A program made the position numbers and the translations under genes. Positions 14,708 to 23,426 of a DNA stretch of 42,272 bases are shown here, one piece after another. The stretch is from positions 1 to 42,272 of the forward strand of contig JBLHND010000007.1 of the NCBI GenBank assembly GCA_047622605.1, in the 5' to 3' direction. Under the pieces are notes generated by a model, which ran no database searches, was not told the origin of the DNA, and saw only the letters and a program-made list of their open reading frames with translations. Source of the stretch: Motiliproteus sp047622605. GTDB taxonomy: Bacteria; Pseudomonadota; Gammaproteobacteria; Pseudomonadales; Balneatricaceae. How positions within the stretch are numbered: position 1 is the stretch's first letter; each line of letters opens with the position of its first letter.

Positions 14708-15637
14708 ATGGCCGGGATCAGCAGTTACAGAGGTCGCTTTGCTCCTTCCCCCACAGGCGCCTTGCATTTTGGTTCCCTGCTGGCGGCTCTCGCTAGTTTT
14801 CTCGATGCCCGCGCCCATCAGGGCCGCTGGCTGCTCCGTATGGAAGATCTGGATCCGCCCCGAGAAATAAAGGGCGCCGCTGACCAGATCCTGCGCACCC
14901 TGGAAGGTTTTGGTTTCTACTGGGACGGACCGGTCCGCTACCAGAGCCAACACCTCGACCACTACGCACAGGCCGTGCACCAACTCCTTGAACAACAGAA
15001 AGCCTACGCTTGTTCCTGCTCACGTCAGCAACTCATGCAGCAGCGACAACGACAACAGGCGCCCTCTTCATGCTGCTCCTGCTCACGCCAGCAGATAGGG
15101 GATCAGCCCGCTGCGATTCGGGTCAGGGTTCAGGACGGCCTGACTGGCCTGATCGAATTTAACGATGGCATCCAGGGCAACTATCCACAACAGCCCAGAC
15201 AACCGTTCCGCGAACCGGTCGGCGATTTTGTTATCCGCCGCAAGGATGGCTTTTATGCGTATCAGCTCGCGGTGGTGATCGATGATGCCGACCAGCAGAT
15301 CAGCCATATAGTGCGCGGCTACGACCTGATCGACTCGACCCCGCGCCAGATCTACCTGCAACAACTCCTGCAACTCGCGACCCCGGAGTATGCTCACATA
15401 CCCATCCTGGTCAACGACTCAGGACAAAAACTCAGCAAGCAGACCTTCGCCAGCGCTCTGGATCCCCGGCGCCCCGAGCCCTCGTTGTTTCAAGCCTTAA
15501 CCCTGCTGGGGCACAGGCCTCCTGAAGATTTGCGAGCAGCCTCTACTCATGAGATGCTCGACTGGGGTGTTAACCATTGGCGCCGCTCCCGAGTGCCACA
15601 GCAACCCCAGCTTGCCGAATCGTTACTGGAGTCCTGA
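14708..15637 (+). CDS. gluQ: Glutamyl-Q tRNA(Asp) synthetase
   Basis: 309 residues from ATG 14708 (a GTG one codon earlier is also possible). Attaches glutamate to the queuosine base of tRNA-Asp. GRFAPSPTGALHFGSL is the class I HIGH-type motif, LLRMEDLDPPR follows, and GQKLSKQTFA is the KMSKS equivalent. The anticodon-binding domain is missing, as expected for this truncated GluRS paralogue. The zinc loop is odd: CSCSRQQ appears twice (about residues 102-108 and 123-129) and the usual Y-x-x-x-C ligand pair is not obvious, see findings. It ends 2 bp before the next ORF. Confidence 0.94.
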   Translation: MAGISSYRGRFAPSPTGALHFGSLLAALASFLDARAHQGRWLLRMEDLDPPREIKGAADQILRTLEGFGFYWDGPVRYQSQHLDHYAQAVHQLLEQQKAYACSCSRQQLMQQRQRQQAPSSCCSCSRQQIGDQPAAIRVRVQDGLTGLIEFNDGIQGNYPQQPRQPFREPVGDFVIRRKDGFYAYQLAVVIDDADQQISHIVRGYDLIDSTPRQIYLQQLLQLATPEYAHIPILVNDSGQKLSKQTFASALDPRRPEPSLFQALTLLGHRPPEDLRAASTHEMLDWGVNHWRRSRVPQQPQLAESLLES

Positions 15638-15638
15638 A

Positions 15639-15815
15639 ATGTCGATGTACCGACTCATCGCAGTCATGATCCTGGCGGTCTATCTGCTATCCCCGAGGAT
15701 GATTAAATTTTTGGCCTCCGCCGATCATCCCTGGTACAGCCCCTTCGTGATCTGGATGCTGCTGATTGCACTCACCGCCTGGTTCGAGCTAAAACGGAGC
15801 CGGGATGAGCTTTAG
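15639..15815 (+). CDS. Small membrane protein upstream of cbrA (cbrX-like position)
   Basis: 58 residues from the ATG at 15639, with CTGGAG 6 bases upstream. Two hydrophobic segments, about residues 4-20 (YRLIAVMILAVYLLSP) and 33-48 (FVIWMLLIALTAWFEL). Its last 11 bp overlap the start of cbrA, which points to translational coupling. In Pseudomonas a small ORF called cbrX occupies this place and is coupled to cbrA; I recall that from the literature and infer equivalence from position, size and hydrophobicity only. Confidence 0.8.
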   Translation: MSMYRLIAVMILAVYLLSPRMIKFLASADHPWYSPFVIWMLLIALTAWFELKRSRDEL

Positions 15816-18777
15816 TCTCGGCTTGCTGTACAGCCTGGGTATAGGTTTCTTGCTGGCGCTGCTGGGCATCGCCTACGCCACCAACCGCAACTATATTTCC
15901 AAACGCATAGCACGACACCCTGCGACCTTTATCCTGGCACTGGGCGTGTATGCCAGCGCCTGGTCATTTTATGGCGCCATAGGACTGGCGCACGATTACG
16001 GCTATGCCTTTATGGCCTCCTATGTGGGGGCCTCGATCTCCTTTATTCTGGCGCCCATTATCCTGCTGCCGCTACTACGGATCACCAAATCCTACCAACT
16101 CAGCTCCATCGCCGACCTGTTTGCGTTCCGCTTTCGCAGTCAGCTGGCCGGAACCCTGGTCACGGTCATGATGCTCTTCGCCAGCTTGCCACTGATGTCG
16201 ATGCAAATAAATGCCATAACCGACAGCACCCAGCTCCTGAGTGGCGCCTCAGACAGCAACGCCATAGCCCTGGTCTTCTGTGCCAGCATCGCCCTGTTCG
16301 CCGTCCTGTTCGGCTCGCGCCATCCGTCGATTCGACATCATACCGCAGGTCTGGTGGTGGCGATGGCGGCGGGAGGATTGGTCAAGCTGCTGGCGCTCTG
16401 CACCCTGGCGTTGTTCGCTATTTATGGCGTCTTCGGCGGCAACACGCAGATGGAAGCCTGGCTGGTCGAGCACAGCACTCGACCCGGCTCGCTCAACCAA
16501 CCCATAGAAGGCGACTATTGGCGCACCCTGCTGCTGGGTTTTATGACCTCCGTGGTGATCATGCCGCATATGTTTCACCTGCTGTTCAACGAAAACAGCG
16601 ACAGCCGCGTCCTGAGCAAGGCCAGCTGGGGGTTTCCACTGCTGATGCTGCTGCTGTCGATCGCCATACCACCGATTCTATGGGCTGGACTGGCACTCGA
16701 TATCGACGCTCGCCCCGAGTATTTTAGCCTGATGCTCGGGCACTACACCCAGACGCCTCTGCTTAGCCTGCTGGCGTATATCGGCGGCCTGGCCGCCGCG
16801 TGCGGGCTCCTGATCGTGACCACGATTGCGCTCGCCGGGATGGCCCTCAACCACCTGATCCTGCCGTTCCTGCCGCTACAGAGCAGCAACCATCTGTACC
16901 CTAAGCTGGTCTGGAGCCGGCGCCTGCTGATCGTCCTGATCACCCTGCTCGGCTATCTGTTTTTTTATATCACCAATGCCCAGACCGCCCTTTATCAGAT
17001 GGGGCTGATCGCCTTTATCGCGTTTCTGCAGTTCCTGCCCGGGTTGCTCGCGACCCTGTTCTGGCCTGGAGGCACCCGCAAGGGCTTTATTTTTGGACTG
17101 AGCGCGGGCATGACCATCTGGCTGATATCGATGCTGGGACCGCTAATGCCTCAATCCCAGCTGTTCGCCACCATGCTCCAGCTCACCAGCGGCAGCTGGC
17201 ATGAGGTCGCCACCCTGGCTCTGGCCGTCAACGTCCTCATCTTCGTCATGCTCTCAACCCTGGAAAAAGCCAGCAGCGACGAACAGCTCGCCGCCAACTC
17301 CTGCATCCTCAGCGCCCTGCACCGCCCACAGAGTGAACGCGCTCCGCTCGCAGATATTACCACCCTGATTAACCGGCTCGCCGTGCGTCTCGGACAGGAG
17401 AGCGCCCGGCGCGAAGTCAAGCTGGCGCTGCAACAACTCCAGCTCGATGCCTCCGAGACCCGTCCTCAGGCGCTAGAACAACTCCAGGATCAACTGGAGA
17501 TCAACCTCTCTGCGCTACTCGGTCCGGTCGAGGCGATATCGCTGCTAAGCCTAGAACATACCCCCAGCGACAGCTTCCGCCGTCGGGACATCCACCTGCT
17601 GGAAAGCCACCTAGAGGAATCTCAAGATCAACTCTCCGGACTGGCCGCAGAGCTGGACGAACTGCGGCGCCTGCATCGCACGACCCTGCAGCGCCTGCCG
17701 ATCGGCGTCTGCTCTCTGGGTGAAACGGGCCAGGTGCTGCTATGGAACGCCGAGCTGGAACATTTTACCGGCGTTGCCGGCGCTCAGGTGCTCGGCCAGC
17801 GCCTCGATGCGCTGCCCACGCCCTGGCGCGAACTCCTGAGCCGTTTCGCCCATAAGGCTGATCTCAGCTGCCCCAATCAGCGCCTGACCATCGACGGCCA
17901 GCCACGCTTTTTCAGCCTCCACAAGGCAACTCTGACCGAACAACAGCAGCCTCCGGGTCAAAGCCACGCCCATGCCCATCAGGTATTACTACTAGAAGAC
18001 CAGACCGAAACCCAGTTGCTGGCCGACGAACTGGCCCACAGCGAGCGCCTGGCCTCCATCGGCCGATTGGCTGCCGGGGTCGCGCATGAGATCGGCAACC
18101 CGATCACCGGTATCGCCTGCCTGGCACAAAACCTCAGCTTCGAAACCGATCCGGCAGAGCTCCAGCAGACGAGTATCCAGATCCTGGAACAGACCGAGCG
18201 GGTCGATACCATTCTTAAATCACTGATGAATTTCGCCCATGGCGGCGATACCTACCGACCCGAATCGCAACAACTCCTCAGACCCTACGACTGCGTCAAA
18301 CAGGCGATCGAACTGGTGCGCCTGGATCCACGGCGTAAACAACGTAACTACCTGAACCTCTGCGACCACCAGCTGCAGCTTCAGGGTGATCCCCAGCGAT
18401 TGCTGCAGGTCATCGTCAACCTGCTCAATAACGCGGCAGATGCCTCCGAGCCCGGCACCTCCGTGCGCATCCAAAGCTACGAAACCGATGCCAGTGTCCT
18501 GATCCATATCGAAGACCAGGGCAGCGGCATCCCCGAAGCGCTGCAAAAACGGCTGTTTGAACCTTTCTTCACCACCAAAGAACCCGGCCAGGGCACCGGC
18601 CTGGGATTATCGCTGATCTATAGCATTATCCAGGAACATTACGGCAGCGTGCAGATTGAAAGTCCGGCCGATGTTACGGAGAATAGCGGCACTCGAGTCA
18701 TACTGACCCTCCCGAGGATCACAACCTCTCCTTTCAGTGACAGAGACAGAAGCAGCCCTACAGGAATCATCTCCTGA
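15805..18777 (+). CDS. cbrA: Sensor histidine kinase CbrA with sodium:solute symporter domain
   Basis: 990 residues (Pseudomonas CbrA about 983). Residues 1-500 form about 13 membrane segments of the SSS transporter fold. A linker and PAS-like region follow (about 625-730, RLPIGVCSLGETGQVLLWNA). Then the kinase: H-box AAGVAHEIGNPITG with His761, N-box VIVNLLNNAADAS, G1 EDQGSGIPEAL, F-box LFEPFFTTK, G2 GQGTGLGLSL. With CbrB it governs carbon/nitrogen balance and amino-acid use in Pseudomonas. Its last 22 codons derive from a duplicated copy of the cbrA/cbrB junction, so the present C-terminus is probably not ancestral. Confidence 0.96.
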   Translation: MSFSLGLLYSLGIGFLLALLGIAYATNRNYISKRIARHPATFILALGVYASAWSFYGAIGLAHDYGYAFMASYVGASISFILAPIILLPLLRITKSYQLSSIADLFAFRFRSQLAGTLVTVMMLFASLPLMSMQINAITDSTQLLSGASDSNAIALVFCASIALFAVLFGSRHPSIRHHTAGLVVAMAAGGLVKLLALCTLALFAIYGVFGGNTQMEAWLVEHSTRPGSLNQPIEGDYWRTLLLGFMTSVVIMPHMFHLLFNENSDSRVLSKASWGFPLLMLLLSIAIPPILWAGLALDIDARPEYFSLMLGHYTQTPLLSLLAYIGGLAAACGLLIVTTIALAGMALNHLILPFLPLQSSNHLYPKLVWSRRLLIVLITLLGYLFFYITNAQTALYQMGLIAFIAFLQFLPGLLATLFWPGGTRKGFIFGLSAGMTIWLISMLGPLMPQSQLFATMLQLTSGSWHEVATLALAVNVLIFVMLSTLEKASSDEQLAANSCILSALHRPQSERAPLADITTLINRLAVRLGQESARREVKLALQQLQLDASETRPQALEQLQDQLEINLSALLGPVEAISLLSLEHTPSDSFRRRDIHLLESHLEESQDQLSGLAAELDELRRLHRTTLQRLPIGVCSLGETGQVLLWNAELEHFTGVAGAQVLGQRLDALPTPWRELLSRFAHKADLSCPNQRLTIDGQPRFFSLHKATLTEQQQPPGQSHAHAHQVLLLEDQTETQLLADELAHSERLASIGRLAAGVAHEIGNPITGIACLAQNLSFETDPAELQQTSIQILEQTERVDTILKSLMNFAHGGDTYRPESQQLLRPYDCVKQAIELVRLDPRRKQRNYLNLCDHQLQLQGDPQRLLQVIVNLLNNAADASEPGTSVRIQSYETDASVLIHIEDQGSGIPEALQKRLFEPFFTTKEPGQGTGLGLSLIYSIIQEHYGSVQIESPADVTENSGTRVILTLPRITTSPFSDRDRSSPTGIIS

Positions 18778-18849
18778 GCCTCCCGAGGATCACCACTCCT
18801 CCTTTCAGTGACAGAGACCGCATTACATGAGTCATATCCTGATCGTCGA
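18708..18849. repeat. 71-bp imperfect tandem duplication spanning the cbrA end and cbrB start
   Basis: A first copy at 18708-18778 and a second at 18779-18849. The first 40 bp match with three or four differences (both contain CCTCCCGAGGATCAC and CCTTTCAGTGACAGAGAC). The last part aligns ACAGGAATCATCTCCTGA with ACATGAGTCATATCCTGA, the latter including the cbrB start codon. Confidence 0.85.
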
Positions 18850-20233
18850 AGACGAAGATATCATCCGCACCGCACTGCAGAAGTTTCTGGAGCGCAACGA
18901 CTACCAGGTAAGGAGTGCTGATTCTGTAGACCAGGCCTTGCCGCTGTTAGAGCAGCAGCGTTTCGATCTGATTATTAGCGACCTACGCCTGCCGGGCCGT
19001 CCCGGTACCGACCTGATCTCAGAGGCCGGCACCACCCCGGTGCTGATTATGACCAGCTACGCCAGCATGCGCTCGGCCGTGGATGCGATGAAGCTGGGGG
19101 CGGTCGATTACATCGCCAAGCCCTTCAACCACGATGAGATGCTACTGAGTATCAGCGCTATTCTCAGCCAGTACGCCAGCCCCCCCGCCGTAATAGAAAC
19201 CACCGAAGCCCCGAACGCCGAACCTGCTACGTCCTGCTATATGATCGGTCAAAGCCCGCCGATGCTGGAGCTGTTCTCGCGCATCCGCAAAGTCGCCCGG
19301 ACCGACGCCACAGTATTGATCCAGGGCGAGTCAGGGACCGGTAAAGAGCTGGCGGCACACTCGATCCATCAGCAAGGCTTGCGGGCATTGGCACCGATGA
19401 TCTCCGTCAATTGCGCGGCCATTCCGGAAAGCCTGATCGAATCCGAGCTGTTCGGCCACGAAAAGGGGGCCTTCACGGGCGCCGTCAGCACCCATCATGG
19501 CCTGATCGAGGCGGCTAACGGCGGCACCCTGTTTCTGGATGAGATTGGTGAACTGCCACTCGAGACTCAGGCCCGGCTGTTACGCGTGTTGCAGGAGGGC
19601 GAAATTCGGCGGGTCGGATCGGTGCAGTCGATGAAGGTAGACATTCGCCTTATCGCCGCCACCCATCGCGACCTCAAGGCGATGACCCGTAGCGGTCAGT
19701 TCCGCGAAGACCTGTTCTATCGCCTCTATATTATGGAGATCGCCATGCCGCCGCTCCGCGAGCGCGGCGAGGATATCATCGAACTGGCAGAAAAGTTTCT
19801 CAGCAAAGCCTGCGAACGCATGGCAACCCCACAGATGTGCCTGTCCGTTCCGGCCCGCAACCTGATGCTCAACTACCGCTGGTCAGGCAACGTTCGTGAA
19901 CTGCAAAACGCGATAGAGCGGGCGGTCATCCTCAACGAAACCGAGCTTATTTCAGTCGATCTGCTGGGACTGGACTCCCACCCCAGCGCTCAGCTTGGCC
20001 ACGCCAATGCGGTGACAGACACGGCGATGGGGAGCGCGGCCAGCGAGCCGCAAAACTATCGTGCAGAGACGCTGTCACCGGCACTATCACTTGAAGATTA
20101 CTTTCAGCGTTTTGTCTTAGAACATCAACAACAGATGACCGAAACCGAGCTAGCAAAACGGCTGGGTGTGAGTCGAAAAACACTCTGGGAACGGCGCCAG
20201 CGCTTAGGCATTCCCCGTAAACAAAAACAATAG
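18827..20233 (+). CDS. cbrB: Sigma54-dependent response regulator CbrB
   Basis: 468 residues, NtrC family. Receiver domain at 1-120 with phospho-acceptor Asp52 in DLIISDLRLPG, Thr/Ser in VLIMTSYAS and Lys in IAKPF. The AAA+ domain starts near residue 143: Walker A GESGTGKE, sigma54 contact loop GAFTGA, Walker B GGTLFLDEIGELP, and arginine finger region REDLFYRL. A Fis-type helix-turn-helix ends the chain (LAKRLGVSRKTLWERRQRLG). In Pseudomonas it activates the crcZ RNA and catabolic genes. It lies 49 bp after cbrA. No small RNA resembling crcZ could be confirmed in the 350-bp gap that follows. Confidence 0.96.
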   Translation: MSHILIVEDEDIIRTALQKFLERNDYQVRSADSVDQALPLLEQQRFDLIISDLRLPGRPGTDLISEAGTTPVLIMTSYASMRSAVDAMKLGAVDYIAKPFNHDEMLLSISAILSQYASPPAVIETTEAPNAEPATSCYMIGQSPPMLELFSRIRKVARTDATVLIQGESGTGKELAAHSIHQQGLRALAPMISVNCAAIPESLIESELFGHEKGAFTGAVSTHHGLIEAANGGTLFLDEIGELPLETQARLLRVLQEGEIRRVGSVQSMKVDIRLIAATHRDLKAMTRSGQFREDLFYRLYIMEIAMPPLRERGEDIIELAEKFLSKACERMATPQMCLSVPARNLMLNYRWSGNVRELQNAIERAVILNETELISVDLLGLDSHPSAQLGHANAVTDTAMGSAASEPQNYRAETLSPALSLEDYFQRFVLEHQQQMTETELAKRLGVSRKTLWERRQRLGIPRKQKQ

Positions 20234-20249
20234 GGTGTCTCTGTGGGTA

Positions 20250-20312
20250 GCCGTCAAACGCTCCTGCATTGACGGCACTCGCTACGTCCCTGTAGTTCGG
20301 GCTTCAGTCTGA
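20250..20312 (+). repeat. Dispersed REP-like element, copy A
   Basis: GCCGTCAA and TTGACGGC form a hairpin around an 11-base loop that includes CGCTCCTGCA, then GCTACGTCCCTGTAGTTCGG and a TTCAGTCTGA tail. Copies B and C follow marR and the GGDEF gene. Two further partial repeats of TTGTCGGACTACATTC lie near 20369 and 20428 in the same gap. Confidence 0.7.
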
Positions 20313-20516
20313 GGGCTGTGTTGTTTGTAGGTTAGGCTTCAGCCTGACAATGACAGCGCCATGCTAGCCTTGTCGGACTACATTCCACCTACAAAAAACC
20401 AACCTACAGGGTGCCTGTTGTTAGAATTGTCGGACTACATTCAACCCACGGGAATTTCTACATAGCCCTTATCGACACGTGAACTCTCCCTAGAAAATTC
20501 AATTCCCCTCTGGCAT

Positions 20517-20544
20517 TTGCTCACAACGCCTCGAGTGCTATCAT
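20517..20544 (+). promoter_or_regulatory. Promoter for pcnB
   Basis: TTGCTC at 20517-20522 and TATCAT at 20539-20544 with a 16-bp spacer. The predicted start is near 20551, about 33 bases before the pcnB ATG. Confidence 0.55.
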
Positions 20545-20583
20545 TGCACACCTTCTTATTTAGATGTTAAGCGTTAAAAACTC

Positions 20584-22014
20584 ATGGATTCTAATTCTTT
20601 AGGCGTAATTATTGCGCTACTACCCTGGGTCGTCATCGGCTGGCTGTATTTTTCTGGAAGCCGCACACCCGGACAACATCAAACCTCGGCACGCCAGGGC
20701 GACACTATCGACACCCGCGGTCCGGCCATTATTCCACGGTCACAGCATTACGTGACCCGCAAGGAGATCAGTGACAATGCTCTGAAAGTGCTCTATCGCC
20801 TCAAAGATGCCGGCTATGAAAGCTACCTGGTAGGCGGCTGCGTGCGCGATATCGAGCTCGGCATGCATCCTAAAGACTTCGATGTCTCCACCGCGGCCCA
20901 TCCGGAGGAGGTCCATGACCTGTTTCGCAATTCACGCCTGATCGGGCGACGCTTTAAGCTGGTCCACGTCCGTTTTGGACGCGAAATCATCGAGGTCGCC
21001 ACCTTCCGAGCCAGCCACAAGGCGACTCATAACGATGCCGAGCAGCATGGCAGACAAAACGATGGCGGCATGATCCTCAGAGACAATGTCTACGGCACTG
21101 TCGAAGAAGATGCCATGCGCCGCGATTTTACGGTCAACGCCCTCTACTACACCATCAACGATTTTAGTGTTCACGATTACGCCGGTGGCTGGGATGACCT
21201 GGATAAAGAGACGCTGCGGATGATCGGCGACCCTGAGGCCCGTTACCGCGAAGATCCGGTGCGGATGCTGCGGGCGGTACGTTTCGCCGCTAAGCTGGAT
21301 TTTAGTATCGAGCCAAACACCGAAGCACCTATCCCGCAGCTGGCCCATCTGTTGCGCGATATACCTGCGGCGCGCTTATTTGAAGAGGTTCTCAAGCTGC
21401 TCATGTCGGGCCAGGGTGAAACCACCTTCCTCAAGTTACGTCATTACCGGCTGTTTGAACCGCTATTTCCCACGACCCATAAGCGGCTGCAGCAACCCGA
21501 TGGCCCCCAGGCTGAGCAACTGATTATTCAGGCGCTGCGCAGCACCGATGCCCGCATCGAACAGGGCAAGAGTGTCACCCCGGCCTTTCTCTATGCCGCG
21601 ATGCTCTGGTACCCGCTGCTGGACAGCTTAGAACGTCTCAAGCAGCAGGGTGTCCCTCCGATTCCGGCATTGCATCAGGCGGCACTGGAGATCCATCAGC
21701 TGCAGTCACGCGCCTCCTCGATCCCGCGCCGCTTCTCCGGCCAGATGCGTGATATCTGGGAGCTGCAATACCGCTTGCCGCGCCGCAACGGTCATCGCGC
21801 CGAACAGCTGCTTGAGCATCCCAACTTTCGCGCGGCCTATGACTTCCTGTTGATGCGCGAAGCCAGCGGCGAAGATCTGGATGATCTGGGCCAATGGTGG
21901 ACCGATTACCAACAGGCCCATGCCGAGCAACGCGAACTGATGGTCGCCGAGCTGGGTAGCGGCCCAAGCCGCAAACGCAGCAACAGCAAGCGTCGCGTCC
22001 GCCGCAAGCCCTAA
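20584..22014 (+). CDS. pcnB: Poly(A) polymerase I with N-terminal membrane segment
   Basis: 476 residues. Adds A-tails to RNA 3' ends, promoting decay. The nucleotidyltransferase core starts near residue 57: TRKEISDNALKVLYRLKDAG, SYLVGGCVRDIELGMHPKDF then DVSTAA (the catalytic Asp pair lies in KDFDV), RRFKLVHVRFG, and RRDFTVNALYY. The C-terminal arm is basic (SRKRSNSKRRVRRKP). Unlike E. coli PcnB, the first 23 residues form a clear hydrophobic helix (GVIIALLPWVVIGWLYF), suggesting a membrane-anchored enzyme. No in-frame ATG exists near the usual start, and no ribosome site is obvious. folK follows after 1 bp. Confidence 0.93.
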   Translation: MDSNSLGVIIALLPWVVIGWLYFSGSRTPGQHQTSARQGDTIDTRGPAIIPRSQHYVTRKEISDNALKVLYRLKDAGYESYLVGGCVRDIELGMHPKDFDVSTAAHPEEVHDLFRNSRLIGRRFKLVHVRFGREIIEVATFRASHKATHNDAEQHGRQNDGGMILRDNVYGTVEEDAMRRDFTVNALYYTINDFSVHDYAGGWDDLDKETLRMIGDPEARYREDPVRMLRAVRFAAKLDFSIEPNTEAPIPQLAHLLRDIPAARLFEEVLKLLMSGQGETTFLKLRHYRLFEPLFPTTHKRLQQPDGPQAEQLIIQALRSTDARIEQGKSVTPAFLYAAMLWYPLLDSLERLKQQGVPPIPALHQAALEIHQLQSRASSIPRRFSGQMRDIWELQYRLPRRNGHRAEQLLEHPNFRAAYDFLLMREASGEDLDDLGQWWTDYQQAHAEQRELMVAELGSGPSRKRSNSKRRVRRKP

Positions 22015-22015
22015 C

Positions 22016-22582
22016 ATGGCTGATAACCTGATCGACCCAGCGATCGACCCAGCGATCGACCCAGCGATCGATTCGGCTCTTGATCAATTGCTGCCCCAGG
22101 CGATCGATCTGTATATCGGCCTGGGGAGCAACCTGGAAGACCCGCTGCAACAGGTCCGTCAGGCACTGATCGAACTCGGCCAACTTCCCTACAGCGAACT
22201 GATCCGGCATTCGCGACTCTATCGGAGTGATCCTGTAGGTCCGGCGGGCCAGCCCGACTATATCAATGCCGTCGCCCACCTACGCACTCGACTGCCACCG
22301 GAAACGATGCTCGATCAACTCCAGGCACTGGAGCGCCAGCACCACCGCGTGCGCATCCAGCACTGGGGCGCGCGCACTCTGGACCTGGACATCCTGGTCT
22401 TCGGTGACCTGCAGATCCAGAGCGCGCGACTCAGCGTTCCTCATCCCTATATGGCCGAGCGCAGCTTCGTCCTCTACCCCTTACAGGAGATAGCCCCGGC
22501 GCTACGACTCCCCAATGGCGACAGCCTCACCCAACTAATGGCCCACTGCGAAAGGGGCACTCTCGCCCCCGTACAGGTATAA
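22016..22582 (+). CDS. folK: 6-hydroxymethyl-7,8-dihydropterin pyrophosphokinase
   Basis: 188 residues. Transfers pyrophosphate from ATP to hydroxymethyl-dihydropterin in folate synthesis. IGLGSNLEDPLQQV starts the domain near residue 33; YRSDPVGPAGQPDYINAVA and the signature RTLDLDILVFGD near 119 follow. HPPK usually begins about ten residues before GSN. Here an extra N-terminal stretch carries a D-P-A-I repeat three times, encoded by 12-bp tandem units (GATCGACCCAGC, 22030-22077). It starts 1 bp after the pcnB stop. Confidence 0.94.
   Translation: MADNLIDPAIDPAIDPAIDSALDQLLPQAIDLYIGLGSNLEDPLQQVRQALIELGQLPYSELIRHSRLYRSDPVGPAGQPDYINAVAHLRTRLPPETMLDQLQALERQHHRVRIQHWGARTLDLDILVFGDLQIQSARLSVPHPYMAERSFVLYPLQEIAPALRLPNGDSLTQLMAHCERGTLAPVQV
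22030..22077. repeat. Four 12-bp tandem repeats in the folK N-terminus
   Basis: GATCGACCCAGC three times, then GATCGATTCGGC. The repeat stays in frame and encodes I-D-P-A units. Confidence 0.9.
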
Positions 22583-22628
22583 TCGGCCCATCGCCGCTCT
22601 CGGCTCCACGACTTGAACGACAATTACT

Positions 22629-23426
22629 ATGAAAAACATCAACTTAAACACCTTGTCCCAGATGAAACGAGACGGCAGCAAGTTCTCTTGCCTGACCGCC
22701 TATGACGCCTGCTTTTCGCAACTGGTCAGCGAAGCCGGAACCGAAGTGATCCTGGTCGGCGATTCTCTGGGAATGGTACTGCAGGGCAACGACAGCACCC
22801 TCCCCGTCAGCATCGAAGAGATGGTTTACCACACCGCCTGCGTCAGCCGCGGCAACAGGGGCGCCCTGATCATGGCCGACCTGCCCTTTATGAGCTACGC
22901 CACCCCAGCGCAGGCGATGCAGAGCGCGGCGGCATTAATGCAAGCAGGCGCACACCTGATTAAACTCGAAGGGGCTGGCTGGCTGGCCGAGACCATCAGC
23001 CTCCTCCGCGAGCGCGGCATCCCGGTATGCGCTCATCTGGGCCTCACCCCGCAGTCGGTCAATATGCTCGGCGGTTACCGAGTCCAGGGCCGTTCCGAGG
23101 ATGCCGCCACCACCCTGCTCGCAGACGCCAAGCTCCTGGAGCAAGCAGGCGCGGCTATGCTGCTGCTCGAATGCGTTCCCTCACCGCTGGCTAAGGCGCT
23201 GACGTTGGCGGCCGAGGTCCCGGTGATTGGCATAGGCGCGGGCGCAGATACCGATGCCCAGGTCCTGGTCTTACACGATATTCTCAACATCACCCCTGGG
23301 CGCAAGCCCCGTTTTGTCAAAGACTTTATGGCCGAAGCCGACAGCATCCAGGGCGCTGTCCAGGCCTATGTTCAGGCAGTACACAGCCAGACCTTCCCAC
23401 AGCCTGAGCACGGTTTCGAAACATGA
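22629..23426 (+). CDS. panB: 3-methyl-2-oxobutanoate hydroxymethyltransferase
   Basis: 265 residues, normal length. Makes ketopantoate from alpha-ketoisovalerate, the first pantothenate step. Signatures: LTAYDACFSQLVSEAG, VGDSLGMVLQG near residue 44, metal-site Asp in IMADLPFMSYA near 84, AHLGLTPQSVNMLGGY near 137 and GIGAGADTDAQVLVLHD near 200. Its TGA overlaps the panC ATG (ATGA). It uses the same keto acid that IlvC, encoded elsewhere in this window, helps to supply. Confidence 0.97.
   Translation: MKNINLNTLSQMKRDGSKFSCLTAYDACFSQLVSEAGTEVILVGDSLGMVLQGNDSTLPVSIEEMVYHTACVSRGNRGALIMADLPFMSYATPAQAMQSAAALMQAGAHLIKLEGAGWLAETISLLRERGIPVCAHLGLTPQSVNMLGGYRVQGRSEDAATTLLADAKLLEQAGAAMLLLECVPSPLAKALTLAAEVPVIGIGAGADTDAQVLVLHDILNITPGRKPRFVKDFMAEADSIQGAVQAYVQAVHSQTFPQPEHGFET

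Noticed and set aside
14231..14995. 254-residue minus-strand ORF over dksA and gluQ
   Set aside because: Overlaps two secure genes and shows no motif; GC-rich shadow frame.
20234..20583. crcZ-like small RNA after cbrB
   Set aside because: No run of CA-rich Hfq/Crc motifs (AAnAAnAA) and no -24/-12 promoter that I could recognise; the gap is filled by REP-like repeats.
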